In this document: positions 54,063 to 62,202 of the stretch, piece after piece | Position numbering within the stretch: position 1 is the stretch's first letter | How the letters are laid out: each line of letters begins with the position of its first letter | NCBI RefSeq assembly: GCF_004138135.1 | Contig: NZ_RYFD01000013.1 | Location: 20,361-84,360 of the forward strand | Direction: 5' to 3' | From: Candidatus Oscillochloris fontis | GTDB taxonomy: Bacteria > Chloroflexota > Chloroflexia > Chloroflexales > Chloroflexaceae | DNA: 64,000 nucleotides | Made by a program: the position numbers and the translations under genes | The notes under the pieces: model-generated | Told to the model about the DNA's origin: nothing | The model's input: the letters and a program-made list of their open reading frames with translations, nothing else | The model's database searches: none

Positions 54063-54908
54063 TCACATATCCAGCCCAATATCCACCGCCCGTGCCGAAT
54101 GGGTCAATGCGCCCACGGAGATATAATCCACCCCACTCTCCGCCACGGCACGGATGGTAGCCAGGGTAATCCCGCCACTCGCCTCACACAGCGCACGGCC
54201 CGCAATAATCGCCACCGCAGTGCGCAGATCCGCAGGCGACATATTATCGAGCAGAATCATATCCGCCCCGGCCTCCGCCGCCACCTGAACCTGCTCTAGC
54301 GTATCCACCTCCACCTCAACCCGCACCATCGGGCCAACCGCAGCGCGGGTACGGCGCAGCGCCTCGGCCAGCCCGAAGCCCTGCGCGGCGAGGATAGCGA
54401 GGTGGTTATCCTTCAACATCACCCCATCATAGAGCGCAAAGCGGTGGTTGGTGCCACCACCCATACGCACCGCATACTTCTCCAACGCCCGCAAACCGGG
54501 CGTCGTCTTGCGCGTATCCAGAATCCGCGCCTGCGTCCCCTGCACCGCCTCGACATAGCGCGCGGTGAGCGTCGCCACACCACACATACGCTGGAGCAGA
54601 TTGAGCGCCACGCGCTCCCCACTGACAATCGCGCGTGCCGGGCCAGAGACGCTTGCAATCGGGGTGCCTGCGGCCGCGTGGCTACCCTCATCCACCAAAA
54701 CGCGCACCTCTAGAGCCGGATCAAGCGCCGCAAAGACCGCCTGCACCACCGGCAGGCCACACACCACCGCCGGTTCGCGCAACACAAACGTCGCCCCGGC
54801 GTGAACAGCGGCGGGAATCGCCGCCAAACTGGTCAGATCGCCAGTGCCAACATCCTCGGCCAAGGCACGCGCCACAATCTCGTGAACAATATGGGGAGCT
54901 AGATCCAT
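54063..54908 (-). CDS. nadC: Nicotinate-nucleotide pyrophosphorylase (quinolinate phosphoribosyltransferase)
   Basis: 281 residues. It converts quinolinate plus PRPP to nicotinate mononucleotide and CO2. Signature segments: EDVGTGDLTSLAAIP, GERVALNLLQRMCGVATLTARYVEAV, ILDTRKTTPGLRALEKYAVRMGGGTNHRFALYDGVMLKDNH (Arg, His and Lys of the substrate site), EVEVDTLEQ, MILLDNMSP and the C-terminal EASGGITLATIRAVAESGVDYISVGALTHS. AAGGAG precedes the ATG. Last gene of nadA-nadB-nadC, 15 bases after nadB. Confidence 0.97.
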   Translation of the reverse strand: MDLAPHIVHEIVARALAEDVGTGDLTSLAAIPAAVHAGATFVLREPAVVCGLPVVQAVFAALDPALEVRVLVDEGSHAAAGTPIASVSGPARAIVSGERVALNLLQRMCGVATLTARYVEAVQGTQARILDTRKTTPGLRALEKYAVRMGGGTNHRFALYDGVMLKDNHLAILAAQGFGLAEALRRTRAAVGPMVRVEVEVDTLEQVQVAAEAGADMILLDNMSPADLRTAVAIIAGRALCEASGGITLATIRAVAESGVDYISVGALTHSARAVDIGLDM

Positions 54909-54923
54909 GGGGGTCTCCTTATC

Positions 54924-56552
54924 CTAATCCGCTGCGTGGGCCATTCCGGGCGCGATCACTCCCACCAACTGCGGCGCACGACTACGCTGGAGCAGCGTAT
55001 GGGCATGCCACTCCTCACGAGTCTGCGGGAAGTCGCTACGGAAATGGCCGCCCCGGCTCTCCTGGCGCAGCAGCGCACTCTCCACAATCAGACGCGCCGC
55101 CAGAGTCGCATTCGCGGCGGTAATCGCATCCGGCTGATCGGGATCGGCCTGGATCGGGCGCTGCAACAACGCCGTCTGCCCGCGTGCCAGACCGGCACCA
55201 TCGCGCAGCGGCCCAGCAGCGGCAACCATAATCGCGGCCAGATCATCGCGCCAGGTTGGAGTAACCGGAGCCGTGCGTTCCAAGCATTGTAGTGCGACCT
55301 CCGGCATACGGCTGCGCACCTCCTGGCGACCAGCCGCCCGCCCAGCACGGCGACCAAAAACGAGGCACTCCAACAAGGAGTTACTCGCCAGCCGGTTAGC
55401 CCCGTGAACCCCGGTGCAACTCACCTCACCCACCGCATACAGGCCGGGGAGGTTGGTAGCGCCAAAGAGATCAGTACGCACCCCACCCATCAGGTAATGC
55501 GCCGCCGGAGCGACCGGGATTGCCTCTGTAGTGATGTCAATTCCATCCTCAAGCAGACGAGCATGAATAGTCGGGAAATGACTCGTGATCAGATCACTCG
55601 GCAGGTGCGTCAGATCGAGCAGCACGTGGTCGGTGCCGGTGCGGCGCAGCGCTGCATAGATCCCACGGGTCACCACATCACGCGGAGCCAACTCAGCACG
55701 CGGGTCATAGGCGGGCATAAAGCGCTCCCCGGTCAGGGTGCGTAAAACCCCACCCTCACCGCGGGCAGCTTCAGTGATCAGGAACCCGCGCCCGGCCTTG
55801 GTGCGATAGACCGTAGGATGGAACTGCACGAACTCCATATCGGCAATCTCAGCCCCGGCACGGTAGGCCATGGCAATCCCCTCACCCAAGGCCGTCGGCT
55901 GGTTGCTCGTGAGGCCATAGAGTGCCCCGGTACCTCCACTGGCCAAGATCGTGGCATCAGCGAAGAAGCGCGTCCACGCCCCCGCCGCATCACAGGCCAA
56001 AGCCCCAACCACCTGGCCACCCAGATCGAGCAGATCGGCCACCTGCCAGCCCTCACAAACCCGAATGCGCGGATGGGCCAGCACCTGCGCGATCAGCACC
56101 TGAATAACCGCGAGGCCGGTTGCATCACCGACATGCACAATCCGGCGCTGCGAGTGGCCCCCCTCCAGACCGAGGGCAAACTGACTATTCGGCTGGCGCG
56201 CAAAAGGCACCCCCAACGTAGCCAACTCCCGCATCATGCCGGGGGCATCATAAGCCAAGGCCGTCACCGCATCGAGATCACACAGACCCGCCCCCGCCAC
56301 CAGCGTATCCTCAACATGAAACTGGGGCGAATCGTGCAGATCGAGCGCCGCTGCGATCCCACCCTGCGCCAAAGCCGAATTACTCTCCGGCAGTGCGCCG
56401 CGCACCAGAACCGTCACATCGGTGCGCTCGGCAGCCGCCAGCGCAGCACCCAAACCCGCCGCCCCCGCCCCGATCACCAACACCCCCACCCGTTCCACCC
56501 GGGCCACCCGTGGCTGCGTTGCCAGGACGTAGCGTGGTGTCTGCCCCATCAT
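54924..56552 (-). CDS. nadB: L-aspartate oxidase
   Basis: 542 residues. It oxidises L-aspartate to iminoaspartate, the substrate of NadA. FAD site VGVLVIGAGAAGLGAALAAAER near residue 25; QGGIAAALDLHDSPQFHVEDTLVAGAGLCD; substrate region MEFVQFHPTVYRTKAGRGFLITEAARGEGG; PAAHYLMGGVRTDLFGATNLPGLYAVGEVSCTGVHGANRLASNSLLECLVFGRRA, the typical block of succinate-dehydrogenase/aspartate-oxidase flavoproteins. Lacking a partner iron-sulfur subunit and sitting between nadA and nadC, it is NadB rather than SdhA. The C-terminal helical domain with LLRQESRGGHFRSDFP is complete. Confidence 0.97.
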   Translation of the reverse strand: MMGQTPRYVLATQPRVARVERVGVLVIGAGAAGLGAALAAAERTDVTVLVRGALPESNSALAQGGIAAALDLHDSPQFHVEDTLVAGAGLCDLDAVTALAYDAPGMMRELATLGVPFARQPNSQFALGLEGGHSQRRIVHVGDATGLAVIQVLIAQVLAHPRIRVCEGWQVADLLDLGGQVVGALACDAAGAWTRFFADATILASGGTGALYGLTSNQPTALGEGIAMAYRAGAEIADMEFVQFHPTVYRTKAGRGFLITEAARGEGGVLRTLTGERFMPAYDPRAELAPRDVVTRGIYAALRRTGTDHVLLDLTHLPSDLITSHFPTIHARLLEDGIDITTEAIPVAPAAHYLMGGVRTDLFGATNLPGLYAVGEVSCTGVHGANRLASNSLLECLVFGRRAGRAAGRQEVRSRMPEVALQCLERTAPVTPTWRDDLAAIMVAAAGPLRDGAGLARGQTALLQRPIQADPDQPDAITAANATLAARLIVESALLRQESRGGHFRSDFPQTREEWHAHTLLQRSRAPQLVGVIAPGMAHAAD

Positions 56553-56569
56553 GATGCCTCTCCTCCCAA

Positions 56570-57541
56570 CTACAGCGCAATCATACGCTCAATCGCCGTG
56601 CGGGCACGGTTGGCCAACTCCGGCTCAACCGTCACCTGATGGGTCAGATCGCGCAACGAGTCGCGCACCTTCTCCAACGTAATCTGCTTCATGTACGGAC
56701 ACGAAATCGACTCATCAATCGGGAAGAACTGCTTGTCAGGATTCATCTTACGCATGCGGTGGAGAACACCAATCTCGGTTGCCACCACAAACTCACGGAA
56801 AGGACTCTGGGCCGCGTGGCGGATCATGCCCTCGGTGGAGAGGATGTGGGTACCTTCAGCACTAATCTTGCCCGTAGCGAGATAGTGCATCGTACTCGTC
56901 ACACAGCCACACTCCGGGTGAATAAGCAGATCGGCATTGGGGCGCGCAGCACGCTGCTGATCCACCATCGCGGGCTTAATCGCCGCATGCACATGGCACT
57001 CACCGGCCCAAATCTCCATATCGCGCCCGGTGGTCTGACGCAGATAACTGCCCAGGAACATATCGGGCAAAAAGAGAATCTTGCGATCTTCAGGAATAGC
57101 CCGGATCACCCGCTCGGCATTGCCGGAGGTACAGCAATAATCACTCTCGGCCTTGACTTCAGCGGTGGTGTTTACATAACTCACTACCACCGCCCCTGGA
57201 TGTTCAGCCTTCCACGCACGTAACTGCTCGGCAGTGATCGAAGCCGCCAGCGAACACCCCGCCTCAGGATCGGGGATCAGCACTATCTTTTCGGGCGAGA
57301 GAATCGCCGAGGTCTCGGCCATAAAATGCACCCCACACACCACCAAGATTGGAGCCTCGCTCTGGGCGGCAAACTGGGCCATCCCCAACGAATCACCAAC
57401 AAAATCAGCCAGATCCTGAATCTCGCCATACTCATAGTTATGCGCCAGGATCACTGCATTGCGCTCGACCCTAAGCTGATTGATCTCCGCGATCAGATCG
57501 TGCGCCGCTTCCGGGGCCATGTGGTAGAGACCGACGGTCAT
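56570..57541 (-). CDS. nadA: Quinolinate synthase A
   Basis: 323 residues. It condenses iminoaspartate with dihydroxyacetone phosphate to quinolinate using a 4Fe-4S cluster. Cluster cysteines are visible in ILVVCGVHFMAETSA, HPECGCVTSTMHYLATGKI and the C-terminal SCPYMKQITLEK. Substrate residues occur in ILAHNYEYGEIQDLADFVGDSLGMA, VSYVNTTAEVKAESDYCCTSGNAER and LFLPDMFLGSYLRQTT. Ribosome site GGGAAGG. First gene of the nad operon; two palindromic boxes lie upstream (57582-57600 and 57641-57659). Confidence 0.97.
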   Translation of the reverse strand: MTVGLYHMAPEAAHDLIAEINQLRVERNAVILAHNYEYGEIQDLADFVGDSLGMAQFAAQSEAPILVVCGVHFMAETSAILSPEKIVLIPDPEAGCSLAASITAEQLRAWKAEHPGAVVVSYVNTTAEVKAESDYCCTSGNAERVIRAIPEDRKILFLPDMFLGSYLRQTTGRDMEIWAGECHVHAAIKPAMVDQQRAARPNADLLIHPECGCVTSTMHYLATGKISAEGTHILSTEGMIRHAAQSPFREFVVATEIGVLHRMRKMNPDKQFFPIDESISCPYMKQITLEKVRDSLRDLTHQVTVEPELANRARTAIERMIAL

Positions 57542-57581
57542 TGCTTTACCTTCCCTTAACTCTGGCTTGATGCCGGGTTAT

Positions 57582-57600
57582 TAGTGTTGATTAAACACTA
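57582..57600. promoter_or_regulatory. Palindromic box 1 upstream of nadA
   Basis: TAGTGTTGATTAAACACTA: 8 of 9 base pairs symmetric around a central T, 41 bases before the nadA ATG. Candidate repressor site of an NAD-biosynthesis regulator, with half-site TAGTGT resembling the enterobacterial NadR-type TGTTTA...TAAACA only loosely. Confidence 0.5.
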
Positions 57601-57640
57601 TATATGCCTGAAAGAAAACCGTGTTGCCGTCACAAGGATA

Positions 57641-57659
57641 GTGTACTGTTTACACCATG
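57641..57659. promoter_or_regulatory. Palindromic box 2 upstream of nadA
   Basis: TAGTGTACTGTTTACACCA: same 19-base format as box 1 (GTGTA, 5-base spacer, TACAC perfect), starting 59 bases away. The two boxes share TAGTGT and the ACAC.A right half. Confidence 0.45.
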
Positions 57660-57731
57660 GCCCCGTGTAAAAAAACGGCCCCACGGCCAGGCATGTCAAT
57701 TAGCAGTAGAGAGAGTATACGACGGCTAGTA

Positions 57732-57751
57732 AGTGTTGTCAAGACATTAAG
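57732..57751 (+). other. Presumed attL
   Basis: AGTGTTGTCAAGACATTAAG, identical to 62281-62300. The core TGTC-AA-GACA is an inverted pair, as in tyrosine-recombinase core sites. Confidence 0.75.
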
Positions 57752-57885
57752 GTAAACACGTCCAAAAACGCACATCGCGTTTTTTCGCTTCCTGATGCGC
57801 AAGCAAACACCCGTTCGTGTGCCCCTGATTGCCCTTCGTTGCCCTCCAATGACTCACATGCGTTGCACACAGCAAGGGGGGCGCA

Positions 57886-59105
57886 ATGAACCTTCTGCAT
57901 GCGGCTCAAACCTATCACGCTGCTGGGTTGCCACTTTTACCCAATGATGCCAAGGCAAAATACCCCGTTGGCTTCAAGGCGTGGGAGCAACAAAACTTCA
58001 GCCTGACAACCCTTGAACGGCATATTCGCCGGGGTGGTGCGCTAGGGTTACGCACCGGCAACGGGATCGAAGTCATTGATGTTGATACAAAGGCGTGGGA
58101 TGGCCCCCAGCCCGATGATCTACACCTTCAGTATGAAGAATTATTGGCCGCAAACGCCCCCGATGTCCTAGCGAAGCTGGTCATTGTTCGTACCCGCAGC
58201 GGGGGACGGCACTACCTCTACCGCTGCACCGAGGTGGGAGCAAACCAGAAGTTAGCCCAACGGCCACCAACAGAAAGCGAAAAAGCGCGGGCGATCACCC
58301 TCATTGAAACACGCGGTAGCGGTGGGCAGGTGCAGATCGCCCCTAGTCCTGGCTATACGCTGCTACAGGGCGATTATGCCCAGATACCAGAGATCACCCC
58401 GCACGAACGCCAAATGGTATTAGCATGTGCGCGTGCGCTCCATCGCATGGTTGATCTGCCCCCAGATCGACATGGCCCCAATGGGATGCGCCCCGGCGAT
58501 CACTACAACAACAATGGCGGCACAACTGAAGCCCTGGATCTGCTGTTGCATGCGGGCTGGAGCATCGCCCGTAAGCAGGGGAATACCGTAATGCTCACAC
58601 GGCCTGGTGGAACGCGAGGCCATATTCATGCCACCTATGGGCATATCGCGCCTGGGGTTTTCTACCCCTTTAGCTCAAATTGCGCCCCATTTGAGCCGGA
58701 GAAAGCCTATCAGCCCTTTACGGTTTATGCGCTGCTCAAATCATGCGGGGAACTTCAAAGCTGCTGCCAAAGCCCTACACCAACGCTACGCCCCGGCCAA
58801 CACACACACTGAGCCTAGTGGTAGCAAACCTCCATCACCCCACCATGAACAACCTGATGACGTAGCACCCAAAGCTACCGATCTAGGTAACGCCATACGA
58901 TTCAGGCGTCTCTTTGGCCATACAGTGTGCTATGTGCATACGTGGGGCGCATGGTTCGTGTGGAATGGCACCCATTGGGCTAAAGATGACACCGGCGCGA
59001 TCTACCAGATGGCTCGCAAGGTGGTGCGATCAATCTATGCCGAAGCCGCCCAGATCGAAGATACCGATGCCCGCCGCACTCTGGCACGTTGGGCTATGGC
59101 GTGTG
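57886..59105 (+). pseudogene. Prim-pol / P4-type primase of the integrated element, frameshifted and cut by an IS
   Basis: AGGGGGG precedes the ATG. Residues 1-~190 are a bifunctional primase/polymerase (archaeo-eukaryotic type): metal site IEVIDVDTK, TRSGGRHYLYRC, GGQVQIAPSPGYTL. At 58740-58742 (CTCAAATCATGC) the frame shifts by one base; before it the protein reads YALLK, after it HAGNFKAAAKALHQRYAP in the other frame. The second frame continues into a primase/helicase N-terminal region (ATDLGNAIRFRRLFGHTVCYV, RKVVRSIYAEAAQIED) and stops at the IS5-type element near 59105. The helicase half is absent. Replication protein of the element, inactive. Confidence 0.85.
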
Positions 59106-60047
59106 AGAGGTAGTATTTAATTATTCGCTCATGGTTCCGCGAGCGACTGGTGGAGACGGCGGAGCATCATCTGGATCGAGGCGATCAGAACCCAAGTGGC
59201 ACTGGAGTCAGGCGCGTATTCATAATCCTTACTCAAGACCCGATAGCGGTTGAGCCATCCCAGGGTGCGCTCGACTTTCCAGCGTTGGGGAACGGGCACA
59301 AAGCCGGGCCGCTCGTCGGGCCGCAGCCGAATTTCGAGATCGAAGGAACAATGCGGGTGCACCCACGCCAACAAGCTGCCCCGATAGGTTCCATCGGCCC
59401 AGACCTTGCGGATGGTGGGAAAGCGGCGCTTTGCGTTCGTCAACACGTCTTTGGCCCCGTGACTGTCCGACCATGCCGCATTCTGCACGAGGACGACCAG
59501 CAGCAAACCCAAGGTATCAACGAGCACATGGCGCTTGCGGCCCTTCACCCGTTTGCCACCGTCATAGCCACGCTCCGGTCCGCCGGCTTCGGTCGTCTTG
59601 ACGCTTTGGGTGTCGATAATCGCCGCCGTCGGCACGGGGGCTTTCCCCGCCAGTGTGCGTATCCGTTCCCGTAAGGCATCCTGGATCTGCTGGAGCCGAC
59701 CATCCAGACGCCAGGTGCGGAAACAGGTCGCCACCGTATGCCAATTCGGATAGTCGTGCGGCAGATACCGCCATTGACAGCCGGTGCGCGACCGATAGAA
59801 GATCGCATTCAAGACCCGGCGGCGATCAACGGTGGGCCGTCTGCCGCGCCGATGCGGGCCTTGGTCGACGAGCGGTGCCACCAGTTGCCAATCGGCCTCG
59901 GTCAGATCGGACGGATAGGTTTGCTGGTCCTCCAGCGGTGCTTCGGGCTGATAGCGCGTCTTCATACCCGCCTCCTTGACTCAGCCACGTTCTCCTTTCA
60001 TGATACCGCAGATGGCAAGCGGCACGATGTAATTAAATACTACCTCT
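59106..60047 (-). mobile_element. IS5-type insertion sequence inside the integrated element
   Basis: 942 bases bounded by 18-base perfect inverted repeats AGAGGTAGTATTTAATTA (59106-59123) and its complement (60030-60047), with a single intact transposase gene. Flanks are GTGTG on the left and TAGAG on the right: no target duplication is visible, and coding sequence of different genes lies on either side, pointing to a deletion at the time of or after insertion. Confidence 0.92.
59129..59965 (-). CDS. IS5-family transposase
   Basis: 278 residues in one frame. N-terminal DUF4096-like region YPSDLTEADWQLVAPLV and GRRPTVDRRRVLNAIFYRSRTGCQWRYLPHDYPNWHTVATCFRTWR. DDE catalytic residues: Asp in AAIIDTQSVKTTEAGG, Asp in IRKVWADGTYRGSL and Glu in WKVERTLGWLNRYRVLSKDYEY. 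All three are present, so the enzyme could be active. GGAGG lies upstream of the ATG. Confidence 0.95.
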   Translation of the reverse strand: MKTRYQPEAPLEDQQTYPSDLTEADWQLVAPLVDQGPHRRGRRPTVDRRRVLNAIFYRSRTGCQWRYLPHDYPNWHTVATCFRTWRLDGRLQQIQDALRERIRTLAGKAPVPTAAIIDTQSVKTTEAGGPERGYDGGKRVKGRKRHVLVDTLGLLLVVLVQNAAWSDSHGAKDVLTNAKRRFPTIRKVWADGTYRGSLLAWVHPHCSFDLEIRLRPDERPGFVPVPQRWKVERTLGWLNRYRVLSKDYEYAPDSSATWVLIASIQMMLRRLHQSLAEP

Positions 60048-60184
60048 TAGAGTTGATGGGGCGCGAGGCGCGTTGGATTGTGATAAAAGAGCGGGAGCGG
60101 CAAGCAAAGGAACGTCGGCGAGCGTATGATAGAGCACGCCGTGAAGCCCGTAAGACACAAAAAAAGGCACAAGAAGCCGTCTGA
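60048..60184 (+). pseudogene. 3' tail of an element gene cut by the IS
   Basis: An open frame continues from the IS edge for about 45 codons (LMGREARWIVIKERERQAKER and a basic RARREARKTQKKAQEAV tail) to a TGA. The highly charged, helical tail is not recognisable. Its 5' part is missing, together with the primase-helicase remainder. Confidence 0.6.
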
Positions 60185-60215
60185 GAGCAACCAATAGCCC
60201 CAGATAGCTCGCTGC

Positions 60216-60401
60216 CTAGGGTTCAGATACTTCAAGATCCCGACAGATCCGCCGGGCCAAGGCATCGAAGACTTCACGATGACGAGGAATAGCCGCCGTC
60301 TTATCATTTTTGGGGTTGTAGTAGATCGTATGGCGGCCACCCTCGCGCAAGAGTTCACAGCCCTGCTTCTCCAAATGGCGAATCAGTTCACGCCGCTGCA
60401 T
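60216..60401 (-). CDS. hicA: HicA-type mRNA interferase toxin
   Basis: 61 residues from the ATG at 60401 (MQRRELIRHLEKQGCELLREGGRHTIYYNP). The active-site His lies in GGRHTIYYNP, followed by TAAIPRHREVFDALARRICRDLEV: the double-stranded-RNA-binding-like fold of HicA toxins, which cleave mRNA. It overlaps the end of hicB by 14 bases. HicA is encoded downstream of HicB here, the reverse of many loci. Confidence 0.9.
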   Translation of the reverse strand: MQRRELIRHLEKQGCELLREGGRHTIYYNPKNDKTAAIPRHREVFDALARRICRDLEVSEP

Positions 60402-60621
60402 TGAGACCCCCAAATGGCAGCGCCTCACGGCTCAGAATAGCATTCCCCTGCTGTTTCCGGCGTGCCAGTTCGCGCCGTGCCTCTAACGTCTCAGCCAAGG
60501 CATCAAGCAAGTTCTCGCGGGCTTCGGCTAGGGTAGCCCCTTGCGTCGCTACCCCTTCCATCTCCTCGATCCATGCCATTATGCCGCCCTCAACCTCAAC
60601 AAACACCGCTGTTAGGTTCAT
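60388..60621 (-). CDS. hicB: HicB-type antitoxin
   Basis: 77 residues: MNLTAVFVEVEGGIMAWIEEMEGVATQGATLAEARENLLDALAETLEA is the partial RNase H-like HicB domain (VEGGIMAWIEEMEGVATQG signature). It lacks a separate C-terminal helix-turn-helix or ribbon-helix-helix, so autoregulation may depend on another regulator such as the XRE protein next door. AAGAAAGGG upstream of the ATG. Confidence 0.9.
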   Translation of the reverse strand: MNLTAVFVEVEGGIMAWIEEMEGVATQGATLAEARENLLDALAETLEARRELARRKQQGNAILSREALPFGGLNAAA

Positions 60622-60667
60622 GTCGCGCCACCCTTTCTTCGGCCTGGTGCAAATCGCCCTCGGCCTA

Positions 60668-60934
60668 TCACCATGCTTCCTCGTCTTTATCAGGAATATA
60701 CTTCAAGATTTTTTGCGGCGAAACCTTGAAGTATCGGCACAAGGCGCTTAGTGTTTCAAATTGAATACCTTTGGCCTTGTTCGTGGTAAGGGAGGTTAGC
60801 GTAGAGGTTGCAAGCCCTGTTTCCTCGGCAATCTGGCGAATCGTAAGCGCCTTCTCACCCCGCCTGATGCGCTCTGCATTGAGTTGCGCTAAGAAGTATT
60901 TTAGGTCGCTCTTGATCACAAGTGAGTCCTGCAT
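60668..60934 (-). CDS. XRE-family helix-turn-helix regulator
   Basis: 88 residues with GGAGG before the ATG. The HTH runs TIRQIAEETGLATSTLTSLTTNKAKGIQFETLSALCRYFKVSPQKILKY, a complete Cro/CI-type domain, preceded by a basic DLKYFLAQLNAERIRRGEKA helix. A short acidic tail (IPDKDEEAW) follows. It is divergent from the 61121 gene and 46 bases upstream of hicB in the same direction, so it may control both directions. Confidence 0.9.
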   Translation of the reverse strand: MQDSLVIKSDLKYFLAQLNAERIRRGEKALTIRQIAEETGLATSTLTSLTTNKAKGIQFETLSALCRYFKVSPQKILKYIPDKDEEAW

Positions 60935-61120
60935 AAAACCTCCGCACAGATTGAATTTTAGTACACAGAAACAATATTAGCAAAAAATAGAGCGACTATC
61001 AAGTAATTGTATTGATATACACTGACATTATTAGTTACAATACTGATAGCCTAGAAACAACGAAGCGGCAACCCCCGCTAGGGTTACCGCTTCACTAGCA
61101 ACCAAAGGAGCATACTTCCA
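60935..61120. promoter_or_regulatory. Divergent promoter region of the integrated element
   Basis: 186 AT-rich bases between the XRE gene and the small gene at 61121. A 13-base-arm hairpin GAAGCGGCAACCC...GGGTTACCGCTTC (61062-61093, one mismatch) lies in the leader of the plus-strand gene. Two TTGTATTGAT/ATTGTAACT-like segments in the middle could be operators; no exact boxes are claimed. Confidence 0.4.
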
Positions 61121-61339
61121 ATGGCTACTAAACGGCATTCTACCACTTCCTCCAGGCGCAAACGCTATACTATCGAACTCCCTAACGATCTGGTCATCCT
61201 GCTCAAGCAAGAAGCCGCAGCGATGAACGAATACGAACGACTCCACACCACTGCGCTTCCATCCGAGTGGAATGAGGAACGAGTGATCGTTACCCTTATT
61301 GGCCGTCTCCTGCGCCCACTAGAAGGTGGCGCAAGATGA
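61121..61339 (+). CDS. Small basic protein of the integrated element
   Basis: 72 residues, AAAGGAG upstream. MATKRHSTTSSRRKRYTIELPNDLV: a basic start followed by a strand-like YTIELP and helix LVILLKQEAAA, which resembles a ribbon-helix-helix arrangement; the C-terminal half (EWNEERVIVTLIGRLLRP) is unassigned. It overlaps the next gene by 4 bases (ATGA). It could be an element regulator or excisionase-like protein; not recognised. Confidence 0.65.
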   Translation: MATKRHSTTSSRRKRYTIELPNDLVILLKQEAAAMNEYERLHTTALPSEWNEERVIVTLIGRLLRPLEGGAR

Positions 61340-62202
61340 GCAAGCTCTTTTCTAGGCTTATTACGGCTAGTGCCGTGCTTATCTGTCTTATCATCCTGGT
61401 ACGTATGGCGATTCCCGATTCCTTTGACCCAGTGCGCTATGAGCGCCAAATACTAGCTATTGAGCGCACCCGCGAACTCGCCCCCATTGAAACATTCGCC
61501 GCTGGAGTGCTCACACTCATCCTTCCGTTGGCCGCCCTGATTGCGCTGGGACTGCTGACTGCGTGGGGAATGATTGCGCTCTTCCGCTTTCGTCACGAAC
61601 GACACCCCGACTCACGCGGGCTTATCCCCATCCTAGGGATGTGTGAAGTGGAGCTAACCGGCCTGACGTGGGAATCGGTAGACATGGTTGCGGGATCGCT
61701 GCGCGTTGAGCGCCAATTACAGTACATCCCCAACCCAGACCAAACCGCAAAAACCAAGATGGTATTACGCCTACAGCCGGTAAAGACGGAAGCCGGGAAG
61801 CGCACACTTTAACTTGACAGCGATCTGATCGCCGAACTCCGCACCCACCGCGCCAAACAAGCCGAAGAACGACTCTTGCTAGGGAGCGCATGGCGTGATC
61901 CCTTCACCACGCATGGCGGGCTGGTCTTCACCAACACCGTAGGCGCACCCCTTAGCCCATCGAGCATCTGGACACACTTCAAGCGCATCCGAGAAGTAGC
62001 CCAGCTTCCCCAAATGCGCTTTCATGATCTACGCCACACAGCCGCCAGCTTGATGATAGCCGCTGGTGAGGCCGTTACTACGGTATCGGCCATTCTTGGC
62101 CATAGCAGCGCGGTCATCACCGTTCGGACGTATGCACACGCACTGCATGAGAGTCAAGCTACCGCCATTGCCAGCCTATCAGCCCGCTTACGGAGGGGAT
62201 AA
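61336..62202 (+). pseudogene. Membrane protein fused into a decayed tyrosine integrase
   Basis: Residues 1-~95 form a separate small membrane protein: two hydrophobic segments (LITASAVLICLIILV and VLTLILPLAALIALGLLTAWGMIALF) and the tail RHERHPDSRGLIPI. Without interruption the frame enters the catalytic core of a phage-type integrase: GMCEVELTGLTWESVDM, where the first catalytic Arg (GxRxxEL) is missing. An in-frame TAA at 61810-61812 cuts the frame in KRTL*LDSDL; behind it the same frame continues (61813-62202) with HDLRHTAASLM, LGHSSAVITVRTYAH (His, Arg, His and nucleophile Tyr present). The core-binding domain is absent. It cannot be a working integrase as read. Confidence 0.88.

Larger units (their letters stand above)
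57542..57731 (-). promoter_or_regulatory. nadA promoter region
   Basis: Together with the integrated element's left edge this makes the 344-base gap before the prim-pol gene. The nad side holds two palindromic boxes (listed separately) and AT-rich stretches; the right boundary is the 20-bp direct repeat at 57732. No gene is seen. Confidence 0.5.

Noticed and set aside
57732..57751. tRNA gene as attachment target of the integrated element.
   Set aside because: No tRNA-like cloverleaf or CCA end is visible on either side of the 20-bp repeat.
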